This document shows positions 27,412 through 36,782 of a stretch of DNA of 64,000 bases, piece after piece. The notes under the pieces are model-generated. The model did no database searches. It worked only from the letters and a program-made list of their open reading frames with translations, and was not told where the DNA came from. Both the position numbers and the translations under genes were made by a program. Position 1 is the stretch's first letter. Each line of letters begins with the position of its first letter. This stretch comes from Chelatococcus sp. YT9 (GTDB lineage: Bacteria > Pseudomonadota > Alphaproteobacteria > Rhizobiales > Beijerinckiaceae), in contig NZ_JAHBRW010000002.1 of assembly GCF_018398315.1 (NCBI RefSeq), positions 1,782,637 through 1,846,636 on the forward strand, given 5' to 3'.

Positions 27412-27443
27412 AAGAAGCATAGCAATTAAAATCCGAGGGGCTA

Positions 27444-29093
27444 ATGAAGTCGCGCGTGTATATTGGGCGAGACCGCATATCTGATATTCTTGGGAGAAGT
27501 TTCTGGAACGAGCTTACGTTCCCGAAGATATTCAAAGACAGTGCGAACAGCATTGGTCCCGTTCTGATCGAAAACGACGGCAATGCATCCATGGTGATTG
27601 GAGCATTCGATGCAGCCGCCTTCCAGACGGCGACAAAGGCCATCCCTTTTGAAACCTTCGCTAGCTATTTCAGCTGGAATGACCCGCCTGGACGTCGTCC
27701 CCAATCGTTTACTGAGGCCGTGCGTAGACTGGCTGGCGATGGGCTGCTGGACATTGACGCAGATATGCCGATTGGGCGCTTTGATGCGTTGGCACAGTCA
27801 GGTCCTGTGGCTATCGCAAACACGAGCGAGTTGCACCAGCCCATGGGGCCGTGTTTCCTGTATCGCAAGCGTCGGCAGGATATAGAGGCACAGTGGCACG
27901 CCTCGCGCGATACGGATGTTCCAGCGCTGACTCCTTTTGTGTCTTCGCTGCGCTTTGGGCCTGAACTGGTCAGTAGCCTATCGACTGAACCGCTAGGATT
28001 TGCCGTTCTCGACAGACTGTGCAGAGAGGCGGATCTCGGCGCGATCTACGTGAGCGCTCCCTTCAACGTGGAGATGTTTACAGGGCTGCCTTGCAGCGTT
28101 GCTGATCGATACGGCACGACGGCTCTTTATATCCCTGAAAGCGACGAGATCCTCATCATCTCCCGCGACAGCATCGAACGTGCAGATTTCATTCCGGCCG
28201 GCCGCGCGCCGAGCCTGATAGCCGCTCTCCGTAACAGCAGAAATCAAAAGCTTGCTATCGAGCGCGAGCATCTGGCTGTCGGGATCGGTCAGGCACTCGC
28301 AAATGATGGATTTGTTCTTGCTGACGCAACCTACGCCCTGCGCCGTTGGCAGGACGAACGCGCTGGAACGGATCTCCTTTATTTCATTACTGCGGCGAAC
28401 GCGGTGCTCCACGGTATCGATCACGCCACTCAATTCATGAAGTATAGGCTCGGTAGCGGGTTGACGGAGAACGAAGTCGCCGCCGTCTATCACCAAGGTG
28501 TGCAGAATTTTGCGGCCATGGTCGGCATGGATGGCCGCATCCATCCATATTTCGATATCATTCACTCGGGCGAACGGACGCTTTTACCTGCGATTGCCGG
28601 AGACTATCCGCTTAAAAGCACCGACAAAACAATCAAGTTCGATATGGGCCTTCTGGTCACCGATGCTTTCGGCTGCGTGCGCGGCTGCTCGGATATCGCA
28701 CGCAGTGTCTCCCCCGACGCGGGCCTGCAAGCCGCGCATGACGAACTTCGACAGCTTCTGGTGGACAAACTGATCCCCTCGATCGAAAGCGGGATGAGCG
28801 GCGGTGAAATTCATGCGAACGGGGTTGAGATCCTGCGTCCGATGACGACGCCCCTGAAGCAGGTCGGCTTGCTCCACGAAGACATGACAATGGATGGCTA
28901 CACACGTGATTGCGGCCATACACTGCAGCGGCAAACTCTTGCGACAGTCCACTTCCTGCCTGGCTTCAAAGAGCGGCTGCATACGGGCATGCTCGGCTGC
29001 ACGGAATTCGTTTGGCCAATCGATGACAAGATAATCGCCGCGGAAGACGGATATTACGTGACAGAGAAAGGCGCCGTTCCTTTCACGATCTAA
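27444..29093 (+). CDS. Large M24-family (creatinase/aminopeptidase P-like) hydrolase, three-domain
   Basis: The 549-residue protein ends in a pita-bread M24 domain with all five metal ligands recognisable: Asp400 (KFDMG), Asp417 (GCSDIARS), His492 (DCGHT), Glu521 (GCTEF) and Glu534 (AAEDGYY). The region before it (about 195-320) looks like one creatinase-N domain, and residues 1-150 like a degenerate second copy. That would give the three-domain plan of eukaryotic-type aminopeptidase P. GHGIG, usual around the metal histidine, is replaced here by CGHTL, so it is a distant member. First gene of the IclR-linked operon, 30 bases before the binding-protein gene. Likely cytosolic; substrate unknown. 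Confidence 0.8.
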   Translation: MKSRVYIGRDRISDILGRSFWNELTFPKIFKDSANSIGPVLIENDGNASMVIGAFDAAAFQTATKAIPFETFASYFSWNDPPGRRPQSFTEAVRRLAGDGLLDIDADMPIGRFDALAQSGPVAIANTSELHQPMGPCFLYRKRRQDIEAQWHASRDTDVPALTPFVSSLRFGPELVSSLSTEPLGFAVLDRLCREADLGAIYVSAPFNVEMFTGLPCSVADRYGTTALYIPESDEILIISRDSIERADFIPAGRAPSLIAALRNSRNQKLAIEREHLAVGIGQALANDGFVLADATYALRRWQDERAGTDLLYFITAANAVLHGIDHATQFMKYRLGSGLTENEVAAVYHQGVQNFAAMVGMDGRIHPYFDIIHSGERTLLPAIAGDYPLKSTDKTIKFDMGLLVTDAFGCVRGCSDIARSVSPDAGLQAAHDELRQLLVDKLIPSIESGMSGGEIHANGVEILRPMTTPLKQVGLLHEDMTMDGYTRDCGHTLQRQTLATVHFLPGFKERLHTGMLGCTEFVWPIDDKIIAAEDGYYVTEKGAVPFTI

Positions 29094-29123
29094 ACTCACT
29101 GCAAAAAATAAAAGGGGAACATC

Positions 29124-30674
29124 ATGCATAGTCTCTCGCCGTTCAAGGTGCGATCATTGGCATTCATGCTGGCGATCAGTGCGAGTGCTTTTGCATTGGC
29201 TGGCCAGGCCGATGCACGCAGCATCAAGTTCGCAATGGGAGCGCCCGTCCTGACGCTTGACCCAGGCGTGGCGGCCGGAACGCAGGCGCAGACCGTGCGA
29301 ATCCAAGTCATGGAACCTCTCGTGCAGATGAACGCCGAGACGGGTAAGATCGAGCCGCTGTTGGCCGAAAGTTGGACGCTGGCCGATGACAAGAAGACTT
29401 GGACCTTCAAGTTGCGTCCCAACGTCAAGTTCCATGATGGTACATCGCTCACTGCTGCTGATGTCGTGGCGTCCCTCAGCCGCATCATCGATCCGAAATC
29501 GGGTCTCGGCCGCGCGGCGGATCTACGTGCAATCAGCGAGGTTGCGGCCATTGACGATCTGACCGTCAAGCTCACGACCGCGGCGCCTTTTGGCGCGCTG
29601 CTGCAGGTTCTCGCGCTGGATTCCGCATCCATTCTAAGCGCCGCTTCCCTTAAGGCAGACCCGGCGAAGATCGGCTGGAACCCTGTTGGCACCGGCCCCT
29701 TCAAATACGTGTCGCATCAGGCTGAGCAGAGCGTCACGCTCAACCGCAACGACGCCTACTGGGGTGAGAAACCGGCGGCAGATGGCATTCAATTCATCAC
29801 AGTTCCCGAGGCTGCGACGCGCCTTTCAATGCTAGAAACCGGTGAGGCGGACATCGTGACAGATGTTCCCGGCTCCGAAATCGAGCGACTGCAGTCGACG
29901 CCCGAAATTTCCTTACTGAAGAAGCCGAACACCCGCGTTGGTCATATCGGCATCAACGTGAGCAAGCCTCCCTTCAATGACGCGCGGATACGCCAAGCCC
30001 TCAACTTCGCCGTCGATCAGGAGGCGATCGCCGAGGGCGTCCTGCGTGGGCTCGGCATACCGGCAGAGACGATCATCGCGCCCCCGGTGTTCGGCTACGC
30101 GCCACAAAAGCTCTATTCCTACGATCCGAAGAAAGCGAAGGCGCTGCTCGCCGAGGCCGGTTTCCCGAACGGGTTCAAGACGACGATTTGGACGCCGCAG
30201 GGCCGCTACTACATGGACCGCGAGACGGTGATCGCGGTGCAGGCTCAGCTCAAGGAGATCGGCATCGACGCCTCCGTCGAGATCGTCGACTGGTCGACCT
30301 ATCTCGCGGCCTTGCGCAAGCCGCAGGCGGAGAACAAGTCCGAGCTCTACATGCTAGGCTGGGAGACCGGCACCGCGGATATCCAGATCATTCTAGACAC
30401 GGTGTTCGACAGCGCGCGTATGCCGCCCAACGGCTGGAACACCATGTTCTACAAGAACCCGGAAGTGGATTCCCTACGTGTGGAGATCGGGCGCGAGGTG
30501 GATCCCGACAAGCGACTGAAACTAGCTGCCGATGTTCAGGCACTGATCATGAAAGACGCGCCTTGGGTGCCGCTGTACAGCTACATTCAGGTTACTGGGT
30601 ACCGTAAAAATATCAGCGGCTTGGAATATCTCGCTACGGACGTCTATCGCCTCAAGAATATCAAGTTCAACTGA
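29124..30674 (+). CDS. ABC transporter substrate-binding protein, family 5 (peptide type)
   Basis: The 516-residue protein begins with a signal peptide (SLAFMLAISASAFALAGQADA, here given as about residues 11-31), followed by LTLDPGVAAGTQAQ and WTFKLRPNVKFHDGTSLTAAD, hallmarks of DppA/OppA-type proteins, and GTGPFKY in the middle. AGGGG lies 7 bases before the ATG. It is the receptor for the permease pair downstream. The surrounding peptidases suggest a peptide or N-acyl amino-acid ligand. Confidence 0.92.
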   Translation: MHSLSPFKVRSLAFMLAISASAFALAGQADARSIKFAMGAPVLTLDPGVAAGTQAQTVRIQVMEPLVQMNAETGKIEPLLAESWTLADDKKTWTFKLRPNVKFHDGTSLTAADVVASLSRIIDPKSGLGRAADLRAISEVAAIDDLTVKLTTAAPFGALLQVLALDSASILSAASLKADPAKIGWNPVGTGPFKYVSHQAEQSVTLNRNDAYWGEKPAADGIQFITVPEAATRLSMLETGEADIVTDVPGSEIERLQSTPEISLLKKPNTRVGHIGINVSKPPFNDARIRQALNFAVDQEAIAEGVLRGLGIPAETIIAPPVFGYAPQKLYSYDPKKAKALLAEAGFPNGFKTTIWTPQGRYYMDRETVIAVQAQLKEIGIDASVEIVDWSTYLAALRKPQAENKSELYMLGWETGTADIQIILDTVFDSARMPPNGWNTMFYKNPEVDSLRVEIGREVDPDKRLKLAADVQALIMKDAPWVPLYSYIQVTGYRKNISGLEYLATDVYRLKNIKFN

Positions 30675-30693
30675 GGCTGCAGCGTTCCCGTCC

Positions 30694-30795
30694 GTCGGAT
30701 GGTCCGACCGAGTGGCTTGCAAAGGCCTTGGGTGCTGAGCTGCGATACTCTGGTCCACACGTGCCTGACAGAATGGCCCCAGACGTGCTGTCAGG
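30694..30795 (+). promoter_or_regulatory. Two stem-loops between binding-protein and permease genes
   Basis: The 151-base gap holds GTCGGA/TCCGAC (30694-30699 with 30703-30708, 3-base loop) and CCTGACAG/CTGTCAGG (30764-30771 with 30788-30795, 16-base loop). Neither is followed by a U-run. They are placed as in the other importer operons of this window, between the abundant receptor and the permeases. Confidence 0.5.
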
Positions 30796-30825
30796 TTCGA
30801 GTTCAAGAATCGGGCGATCTTTGTC

Positions 30826-31752
30826 ATGGATCTCGCGTCGTTCATCACACGCAGGCTGGTCTATGCCGCACTGGTGCTTCTCGCTCTCTCGGTACTGGTG
30901 TTCTCCATCCTGCAACTTGTACCCGGTGATCCGGCCGTAACAGTCGGCGGTATGGGAGCATCACAAGCGGATATCGAAGTAATTCGTCATCAGCTTGGTT
31001 TTGATCAGCCCGTCTGGTGGCAGTTTCTAAGCTGGCTTGGCGGGCTCTTCACGGGAGATTGGGGCACGTCCATCGTCTCCCGCGAGCCCGTGCTGCCGAT
31101 CCTGATCGAACGATTCCGGATGACTCTGCTGCTCGCCAGCGCCGGCATCCTATTCGCGGCGGTCGTGGGCGTGACCCTTGGCGTCAATGCAGCCCTGCGC
31201 GCCAATTCAGTGTCGGACCTCCTCCTGTCGGTCATCGCGCTGATCGGCGTCTCCGCGCCCATCTTCTGGATTGGCCTCATTCTCCAGCTCATCTTCTCCG
31301 TGCGCCTCGGCCTTCTGCCGTCGACAGGTGCGGGAAGTCTTTCGCATCTCATCTTGCCGGCGCTCGCCATCGGCGGCAATTCGATCGGCATCATCATGCG
31401 CATGACGCGAGCAAGCCTTCTGGAGGTTCTGCAGCAGGATTATGTCCGCACCGCCCAGGCCAAGGGGCTCAAGCACCGGACGGTGATCTATACACACGCG
31501 CTGCGCAACGCCTTCGTGCCCATCCTGACGGTCATCGGCATCCAGTTCGCCTATCTCATGGGCGGCGCCGTTCTCATCGAGACGGTCTTTGTCTGGCCGG
31601 GGATCGGCAAGTTGCTCGCCGATTCCGTTTTCCGGCGCGATTTCCCCATCGTTCAAGGCGCCATCCTCATCATCGGAGCCTTCTTCATCCTGGTGAATAC
31701 CTTGGTCGACTTCGCCTATACGATCGTCGATCCGCGCATCAAGGCCAGCTGA
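30826..31752 (+). CDS. ABC importer permease, DppB/OppB type
   Basis: The 308-residue permease has the N-terminal helix FITRRLVYAALVLLALSVLVF, the GDWGTSIVSREPV periplasmic motif and the DppB EAA loop LQQDYVRTAQAKGLKHRTVI. It pairs with the DppC-type gene that starts 3 bases later. Confidence 0.94.
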   Translation: MDLASFITRRLVYAALVLLALSVLVFSILQLVPGDPAVTVGGMGASQADIEVIRHQLGFDQPVWWQFLSWLGGLFTGDWGTSIVSREPVLPILIERFRMTLLLASAGILFAAVVGVTLGVNAALRANSVSDLLLSVIALIGVSAPIFWIGLILQLIFSVRLGLLPSTGAGSLSHLILPALAIGGNSIGIIMRMTRASLLEVLQQDYVRTAQAKGLKHRTVIYTHALRNAFVPILTVIGIQFAYLMGGAVLIETVFVWPGIGKLLADSVFRRDFPIVQGAILIIGAFFILVNTLVDFAYTIVDPRIKAS

Positions 31753-31755
31753 GAG

Positions 31756-32637
31756 ATGGTGGCGCTGTTGAACCCTGCCGATACCTCCGCTCAAGCCACC
31801 CCGAGCAGCCGCAGCCGGCGCCTGCGCAAGTTCCTGCGCCACAAGATGGGGATGGCCGGCCTCGTCATCGTGCTGCTCTATATCGCCGCGGCCCTTCTCG
31901 CACCGTGGCTCGCGCCCTGGGGGCCGGATACCGTCGATCTACGCAACGTGGCGAAGCCCCCAAGTCTCGCACATCCCTTCGGGACCGACCAGTTCGGACG
32001 TGATGTGCTGAGCCGCACGATCTTCGGCGCGCAGACCTCGCTTGTCCTCGGCTTTTGCGTCGTCGGCATCGCCACGTTGTTCGGCATGCTGTTCGGCGTT
32101 CTGGCCGGATACTATCGGGGGCGCGTCGAGCGCGCGGTGATCTTCATGACGGATGTGTTGATGACCTTGCCGAGCATCATCACCGCGCTTGCCGTCGTCA
32201 CCATCCTCGGCCCCGGCCTTGGCACGACCATCATCGCCATCGCGATCGCCAGCCTGCCACGCCTCGTGCGCGTGGCCCGCAGCGCGGTGCTGCAGGTGCG
32301 TGAGATGGACTACATCCAGAGCAGCCGATCGCTCGGCGCGACGGACGGCGCCATCCTGCTGCGCCATGTGGTGCCGAACGCGCTGTCGCCGGTCATCGTC
32401 CAGGCATCCCTGTTGATGGCCGAAGCCGTGCTGGTGGCAGCTGGCCTCGGCTTCCTCGGCGTCGGCGTCAAGCCGCCGCTGGCGGAGTGGGGGCAGATGC
32501 TCGCCGAGAGCCGCACGCTGCTGCGCAGCGCGCCGCATATTTCGATCTTCCCGGGCCTCGCCATCATCTTTCTGGTGCTCGGGCTCAACCTCTTGGGCGA
32601 CGGGCTGCGTGACACGCTCGACGTTCGCACACGATAG
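31756..32637 (+). CDS. ABC importer permease, DppC/OppC type
   Basis: The 293-residue permease shows the OppC N-terminal helix, GTDQFGRDVLSRTIFGAQTS and the EAA loop REMDYIQSSRSLGATDGAIL. No ATPase (DppD/DppF) genes occur in the operon, so the importer must borrow ATPases encoded elsewhere. Confidence 0.94.
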   Translation: MVALLNPADTSAQATPSSRSRRLRKFLRHKMGMAGLVIVLLYIAAALLAPWLAPWGPDTVDLRNVAKPPSLAHPFGTDQFGRDVLSRTIFGAQTSLVLGFCVVGIATLFGMLFGVLAGYYRGRVERAVIFMTDVLMTLPSIITALAVVTILGPGLGTTIIAIAIASLPRLVRVARSAVLQVREMDYIQSSRSLGATDGAILLRHVVPNALSPVIVQASLLMAEAVLVAAGLGFLGVGVKPPLAEWGQMLAESRTLLRSAPHISIFPGLAIIFLVLGLNLLGDGLRDTLDVRTR

Positions 32638-32646
32638 GAGACACAA

Positions 32647-33810
32647 GTGATTGACGAGATGAAGGGGCGCGTGCAGCGCGTGCGCGAGCTCGCGAGCATG
32701 CGCGGCTTCGAGGGCGTGATCGTCGCCGGGCGCGCGCCGGATCGCAACGGGGATCTGGCCTATCTCTGCGGCCATATCCCGATGCTGGCGGGCCATCCGA
32801 GCCGCTTCGCGATCCGTGGCCGTGGGCTCGGCCTGCTCTACATTCCGACGGATCCCAAGGACGATCCCGGAATCGCGGTCACGACACCGTTCTACGTGCC
32901 GGCCCACGGCGTCGGGGAGACCGTGGTCAATCCCAATATCGTCGCGGGCATAACGGCGATCCTGGAGCGCGCGGGCGCGCAGCGCGCAACCGTCGGCGTT
33001 GTCGGCATGGATGTCATCTCTGCCATGACCTTCGCCGAGATGACGCACTACAATCCCGGTGTCCGCTTCCTGGAGGCCGACGACCTCGTGATGAACCTGC
33101 GCGCCGTCAAGAGCGAGAAGGAGCTTGAGGCGCTGCGACAGGGCTCAGCCTTCGCCGATGAAGTCGGCGAATTGCTGCGCAAGGAGATCAAGCCGGGCGT
33201 CACCGAGCGCGAGCTTGCCAATTTCGTCATTTCCGAAATGACGAAGCGTGGTGCCACCAACGCCTTCGCGACCTGCCAGTCCGGCGTCGAGCGCTCGGGA
33301 GAGCCCTTCCTGTTTCCGGCCTTCTCCGATCGCGTGCTGGAGGACGGCGATCTCGTCCATATGGAGATCAACGGCCGCTGGCAGGGCTATATGATCGACA
33401 TCTGCCGTGCGACGACGGTCGGCCGCCCGACGAAGGACGGCGTGCATCTGCTTGAAACCGTGCTGAAGATGCTCGAGACCAGCGTCGACGCCATCGGCCC
33501 AGGCGTCCTCGCGGAGGACCTCGAAAAGATCGCCGACGATGTCGCCGTCAAGGCCGGCTTTCAGGGCAAGTTCGCCTTCGGCTACGGCGGCGCCGGCACC
33601 TATCTCGGCCATGGCATCGGCCTCGGCGTCGATGAGCCGCCGGCGATCTGCAAGGGCGAGAAGACTTTCCTGCAGCCCGGCATGGTGCTGACCATCGAGC
33701 CCGGCCTCTACCGGACGCCGGCGGGCGGCGCGCGCATCGAGGACGAAGTCCTCGTCACCACGACGGGTGTCGAGGTCATCACCAAGCTCGAACGGCGCTG
33801 GTGGGCCTGA
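32647..33810 (+). CDS. M24-family Xaa-Pro peptidase-like metallohydrolase
   Basis: The GTG at 32647 has AGGAG about 7 bases upstream. The 387-residue protein has an N-terminal creatinase-like domain and an M24 catalytic domain with Asp251 (MIDICR), His322 (LGHGIGLG), Glu351 (IEPG) and Glu365 (RIEDE). The first metal position, normally Asp, is Glu240 (HMEINGRW). Such proteins split Xaa-Pro bonds or related amides in the cytosol. It follows the permeases by 9 bases and precedes the M20 gene by 2, so it is a member of the same operon. The D-to-E change suggests a specialised substrate. Confidence 0.87.
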   Translation: MIDEMKGRVQRVRELASMRGFEGVIVAGRAPDRNGDLAYLCGHIPMLAGHPSRFAIRGRGLGLLYIPTDPKDDPGIAVTTPFYVPAHGVGETVVNPNIVAGITAILERAGAQRATVGVVGMDVISAMTFAEMTHYNPGVRFLEADDLVMNLRAVKSEKELEALRQGSAFADEVGELLRKEIKPGVTERELANFVISEMTKRGATNAFATCQSGVERSGEPFLFPAFSDRVLEDGDLVHMEINGRWQGYMIDICRATTVGRPTKDGVHLLETVLKMLETSVDAIGPGVLAEDLEKIADDVAVKAGFQGKFAFGYGGAGTYLGHGIGLGVDEPPAICKGEKTFLQPGMVLTIEPGLYRTPAGGARIEDEVLVTTTGVEVITKLERRWWA

Positions 33811-33812
33811 TC

Positions 33813-34967
33813 ATGTCCACTTCCTCCGTCAGTCAGGAGCTCGCCGTGCTCCTCGGCGACCTCGTCCGCATCAAGAGCCATTCGGGCGAGGAAGGCGCAG
33901 TCCAGGCCTTCATCGCGCGCTGGTTCGAGGACAACGGCATTCCGGCCCGCATCGAGCCGGCCGCCGGCGGCCTCACCAATGTGGTCGCCGAGGTCAGCGG
34001 CGGCGCGCCGGGGCCGACCCTCTTCATCGGCGGGCATTGCGACACGGTCACGCCGCCCGACGACTGGAGCATGGACCCCTACACCCCGGTGATCCGCGAT
34101 GGACGCCTCTACGGCGTCGGGGCCATGGACATGAAGTCCGGCATCGCAACAGCCATGCACAGCGTCCGCGACCTCGCGCGTCGCCGCGGCGACTGGGCCG
34201 GCCGCGTGATCTTCGCGGCGCTCGCGGACGAGGAAGCCTATTCCCGCGGCGCGCGCGGCTTTCTCGAACAGGGTCATGCCATCGACGCGGCGATCATGTG
34301 CGAGCCGCATTTCGACATCCCCTCGATCGCCTCGATGGGCAAGATCAACCTGAAGGTCGTCGTCACAGGACGGTCTGCCCATGGCTCGCATCCAGCTGAC
34401 GGCATCAATGCCGTGACGGAAGCCGCGCGCCTTATCGTCGCCATCGACGGACTGGCGCGGCCGACCCATCCGGAATTCGGCACCAGCACCCATTGTGTAC
34501 TGAACGTGAGCTCGGGCACCGGCGTCTACGAAATCCGCGTGCCGGACCGCTGCGAGTTTCTGATCAACTGGCATTTCCTGCCGACCGAGACCGCCAAGGA
34601 AGCCGTCGCCACCATCGCGGCGCTGGCGCATGATCTTCGCTCGCCGGCACGCTTCGACGTGACGATCGCCGAGCCACGCTACGACAGCTTCGTGATGGAC
34701 GAGGTCCATCCCTTCGTCGCGGCTTTCGCGGGGAGCTATCGGCACGTTCTCGGTAAGGCGCCACCCTTCACGTTCTGCTTCGGCGTCTCCGACGCCAACA
34801 TCTTCAACGGCGCGGGCATCCCGACGCTCCTCTTTGGCCCCGGCGGCGCGAATATGCACGCGGCCGACGAATGGGCCGATCTCTCCCAGATGGAAAAAGC
34901 TCGCGCCGTCTACCTCGATCTCGCCGAGCATTTCCTGGTCGCCCCGACACAAAGGACTGCGTCATGA
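33813..34967 (+). CDS. M20-family metallopeptidase/deacylase (ArgE/DapE-like)
   Basis: From the ATG at 33813 the protein has 384 residues. Zinc ligands are visible: His and Asp in GGHCDTVTPPD and GAMDMKSG, the Glu-Glu pair in ALADEEAYSRG, and the final His in GGANMHAADEW. This is the ArgE/DapE/CPG2 plan with an inserted dimerisation domain. It would remove an acyl or amino-acid group from an amide in the cytosol. Its stop overlaps the start of the M28 gene by ATGA. A GTG at 33801 would extend it by four residues. Confidence 0.9.
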   Translation: MSTSSVSQELAVLLGDLVRIKSHSGEEGAVQAFIARWFEDNGIPARIEPAAGGLTNVVAEVSGGAPGPTLFIGGHCDTVTPPDDWSMDPYTPVIRDGRLYGVGAMDMKSGIATAMHSVRDLARRRGDWAGRVIFAALADEEAYSRGARGFLEQGHAIDAAIMCEPHFDIPSIASMGKINLKVVVTGRSAHGSHPADGINAVTEAARLIVAIDGLARPTHPEFGTSTHCVLNVSSGTGVYEIRVPDRCEFLINWHFLPTETAKEAVATIAALAHDLRSPARFDVTIAEPRYDSFVMDEVHPFVAAFAGSYRHVLGKAPPFTFCFGVSDANIFNGAGIPTLLFGPGGANMHAADEWADLSQMEKARAVYLDLAEHFLVAPTQRTAS

Positions 34968-36727
34968 CTTTCGGCTCCACCAAGCTCCCCCACTCCATCG
35001 ACCGGGTGATGGCGCATGTTGACCACATGCGGATCGACACGCCACGCCGCAAAAGCGGCTCGGGCCAGGATGTCCGGGCCGGCCAGTATGTAGTCGATAC
35101 GCTGAAGTCCTACGGCCTCGACGCGGCGCTGCAGGAATTCGAGACCTTCGACAGCGATCCGGGCGAAGCCACCCTCGAGGTGGTCTCGCCGGAAAGGCGC
35201 GTCATCCGCGCGCTCGCCTGCGCCCATATCGAGCCGACGCCGGAAGGCGGCTATTCCGCCGAGATCGTCGACGTCGGCCCCGGCGGCGAGAGCGACTACG
35301 AGGGCAAGGACGTTCGCGGCAAGATCGTCCTGGCGGAAGTCTCCTACGCGCCCGCGACGCCCGAGAAGGCGCGCATCGCCTCCGTCAAGGGTGCGGCAGG
35401 CATCCTCCTCATGAACTGGGGCCGCGACGGCGAGCCGGATATTCCCTGGCGCGGGCTGAAATCGGTGTGGGGCAACCCCACCCCGGAGACCTGGGAGAAC
35501 ATTCCGCGCCTCTTCGGCCTCAGCATCTCGCGTGGGGACGGCCAGGCGCTGCGCGCCCTCATGAAAAACGGCTCCGTCGTCGTCAAGGCCGATGTCACGG
35601 CGCATCGGGAATGGCGCAAGCTCAGCCAGCCGATCGGCTGGCTGCACGCCCCCGAAACCTCGCCTGAAAAAGACCAGTTCATCATCGTCTCCGGGCATCT
35701 TGATTCATGGCTGCCGGGGGTGACGGACAACATCACCGGCGACGCGGTGATGATGGAGATCGCACGCGTGCTGGCCGCCCGCCGCGCCGAACTGCGTCGC
35801 TCCGTCGTGTTCTGCTTCTGGAACGGCCACGAGGTCGCCGAGGCTGCCGGCTCGACCTATTTCGTCGATGCTTTGTGGGAACAGATCAACGGCAACGGCG
35901 TCGCTTACCTCAATATCGACTCCGTCGGCATGAAGGACACCACGGAGTTCCATGTGAACGCCTGTCCGGAGCTGCGTGAATTCTCGCGGACCATTGCCGA
36001 GGCGGCGGTCGGCAGCAGCATTCCGATTGCTGTCGGCAATCTCGACAGGTTCGGCGACCAGTCCTTCTTCGGCATCGGCGTGTCGTCGACCACCGCGCGG
36101 CACGGCTTCTCGCGGGAGGTCATCGAACGCTATCACGGCGCGACGATCGGCTGGTACAACCACACCGAGCATGACACGATCGAGATCGTCGATCCCGCCA
36201 TCCTCGACAGCGATACCGACTACTGGACGCGGCTCGTCCATGCGCTCGCCACCACTCCAATCCTGCCGCAGCGCTTCACCCCGCGGATCAAGGATCTCCA
36301 AGCCCGTTTCAAGCGGATGCTCGACGGCAAGAAGGATCCCGCCGCGCTGTCGCTGATCTTGGACGGCATCGCGGCGCTCGCGCCGGAGCTGGAATGGCTC
36401 GATGCCAGGCTCGACCAACTGGCGGCATCCGGCGCCACGGACCAGAAGGCCGTGCAGCGTGCCAACACCCTCATCCTACGGCTGTCGCGCCAGCTCACCT
36501 TCATCACCGGCTCGGCGAGCGGAAAATACGAGCAAGACAGCTACGGCATCAGCACCTTGCACCTGCCGGTGCCCCTGCTCGCCTGCCTCGACGACTTCCA
36601 GAAGACCGACCCGGACGGGCTCGACGCCAAGCTCCTGACGACCAAGCTGATGCGTCTCCGGCACACCGTGACGGACGCCTTGCAGCTCGCGCGCGCGTTC
36701 ATCGACGACTTCCGCGCATTGTCATGA
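34964..36727 (+). CDS. M28-family aminopeptidase-like protein with PA domain
   Basis: The 587-residue protein starts at the ATG overlapping the M20 stop. It has an inserted PA-type domain (about 95-215) and an M28 core with His245 and Asp247 (SGHLDSW), bridging Asp255 (VTDNITGDA), Asp319 (NIDSVG) and His400 (NHTEHDT). Where most M28 enzymes have the Glu-Glu pair, this one has His289-Glu290 in FWNGHEVAEAAGST. No signal peptide is seen, so unlike most M28 enzymes it appears cytosolic. A helical C-terminal extension (about 430-587) is additional. Substrate unknown. Confidence 0.85.
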   Translation: MTFGSTKLPHSIDRVMAHVDHMRIDTPRRKSGSGQDVRAGQYVVDTLKSYGLDAALQEFETFDSDPGEATLEVVSPERRVIRALACAHIEPTPEGGYSAEIVDVGPGGESDYEGKDVRGKIVLAEVSYAPATPEKARIASVKGAAGILLMNWGRDGEPDIPWRGLKSVWGNPTPETWENIPRLFGLSISRGDGQALRALMKNGSVVVKADVTAHREWRKLSQPIGWLHAPETSPEKDQFIIVSGHLDSWLPGVTDNITGDAVMMEIARVLAARRAELRRSVVFCFWNGHEVAEAAGSTYFVDALWEQINGNGVAYLNIDSVGMKDTTEFHVNACPELREFSRTIAEAAVGSSIPIAVGNLDRFGDQSFFGIGVSSTTARHGFSREVIERYHGATIGWYNHTEHDTIEIVDPAILDSDTDYWTRLVHALATTPILPQRFTPRIKDLQARFKRMLDGKKDPAALSLILDGIAALAPELEWLDARLDQLAASGATDQKAVQRANTLILRLSRQLTFITGSASGKYEQDSYGISTLHLPVPLLACLDDFQKTDPDGLDAKLLTTKLMRLRHTVTDALQLARAFIDDFRALS

Positions 36728-36782
36728 CGACCCGCCCAGGAGCCGCCGGCTCTGGGCTCTCATTGGTCAAATGGAGGCGGCG

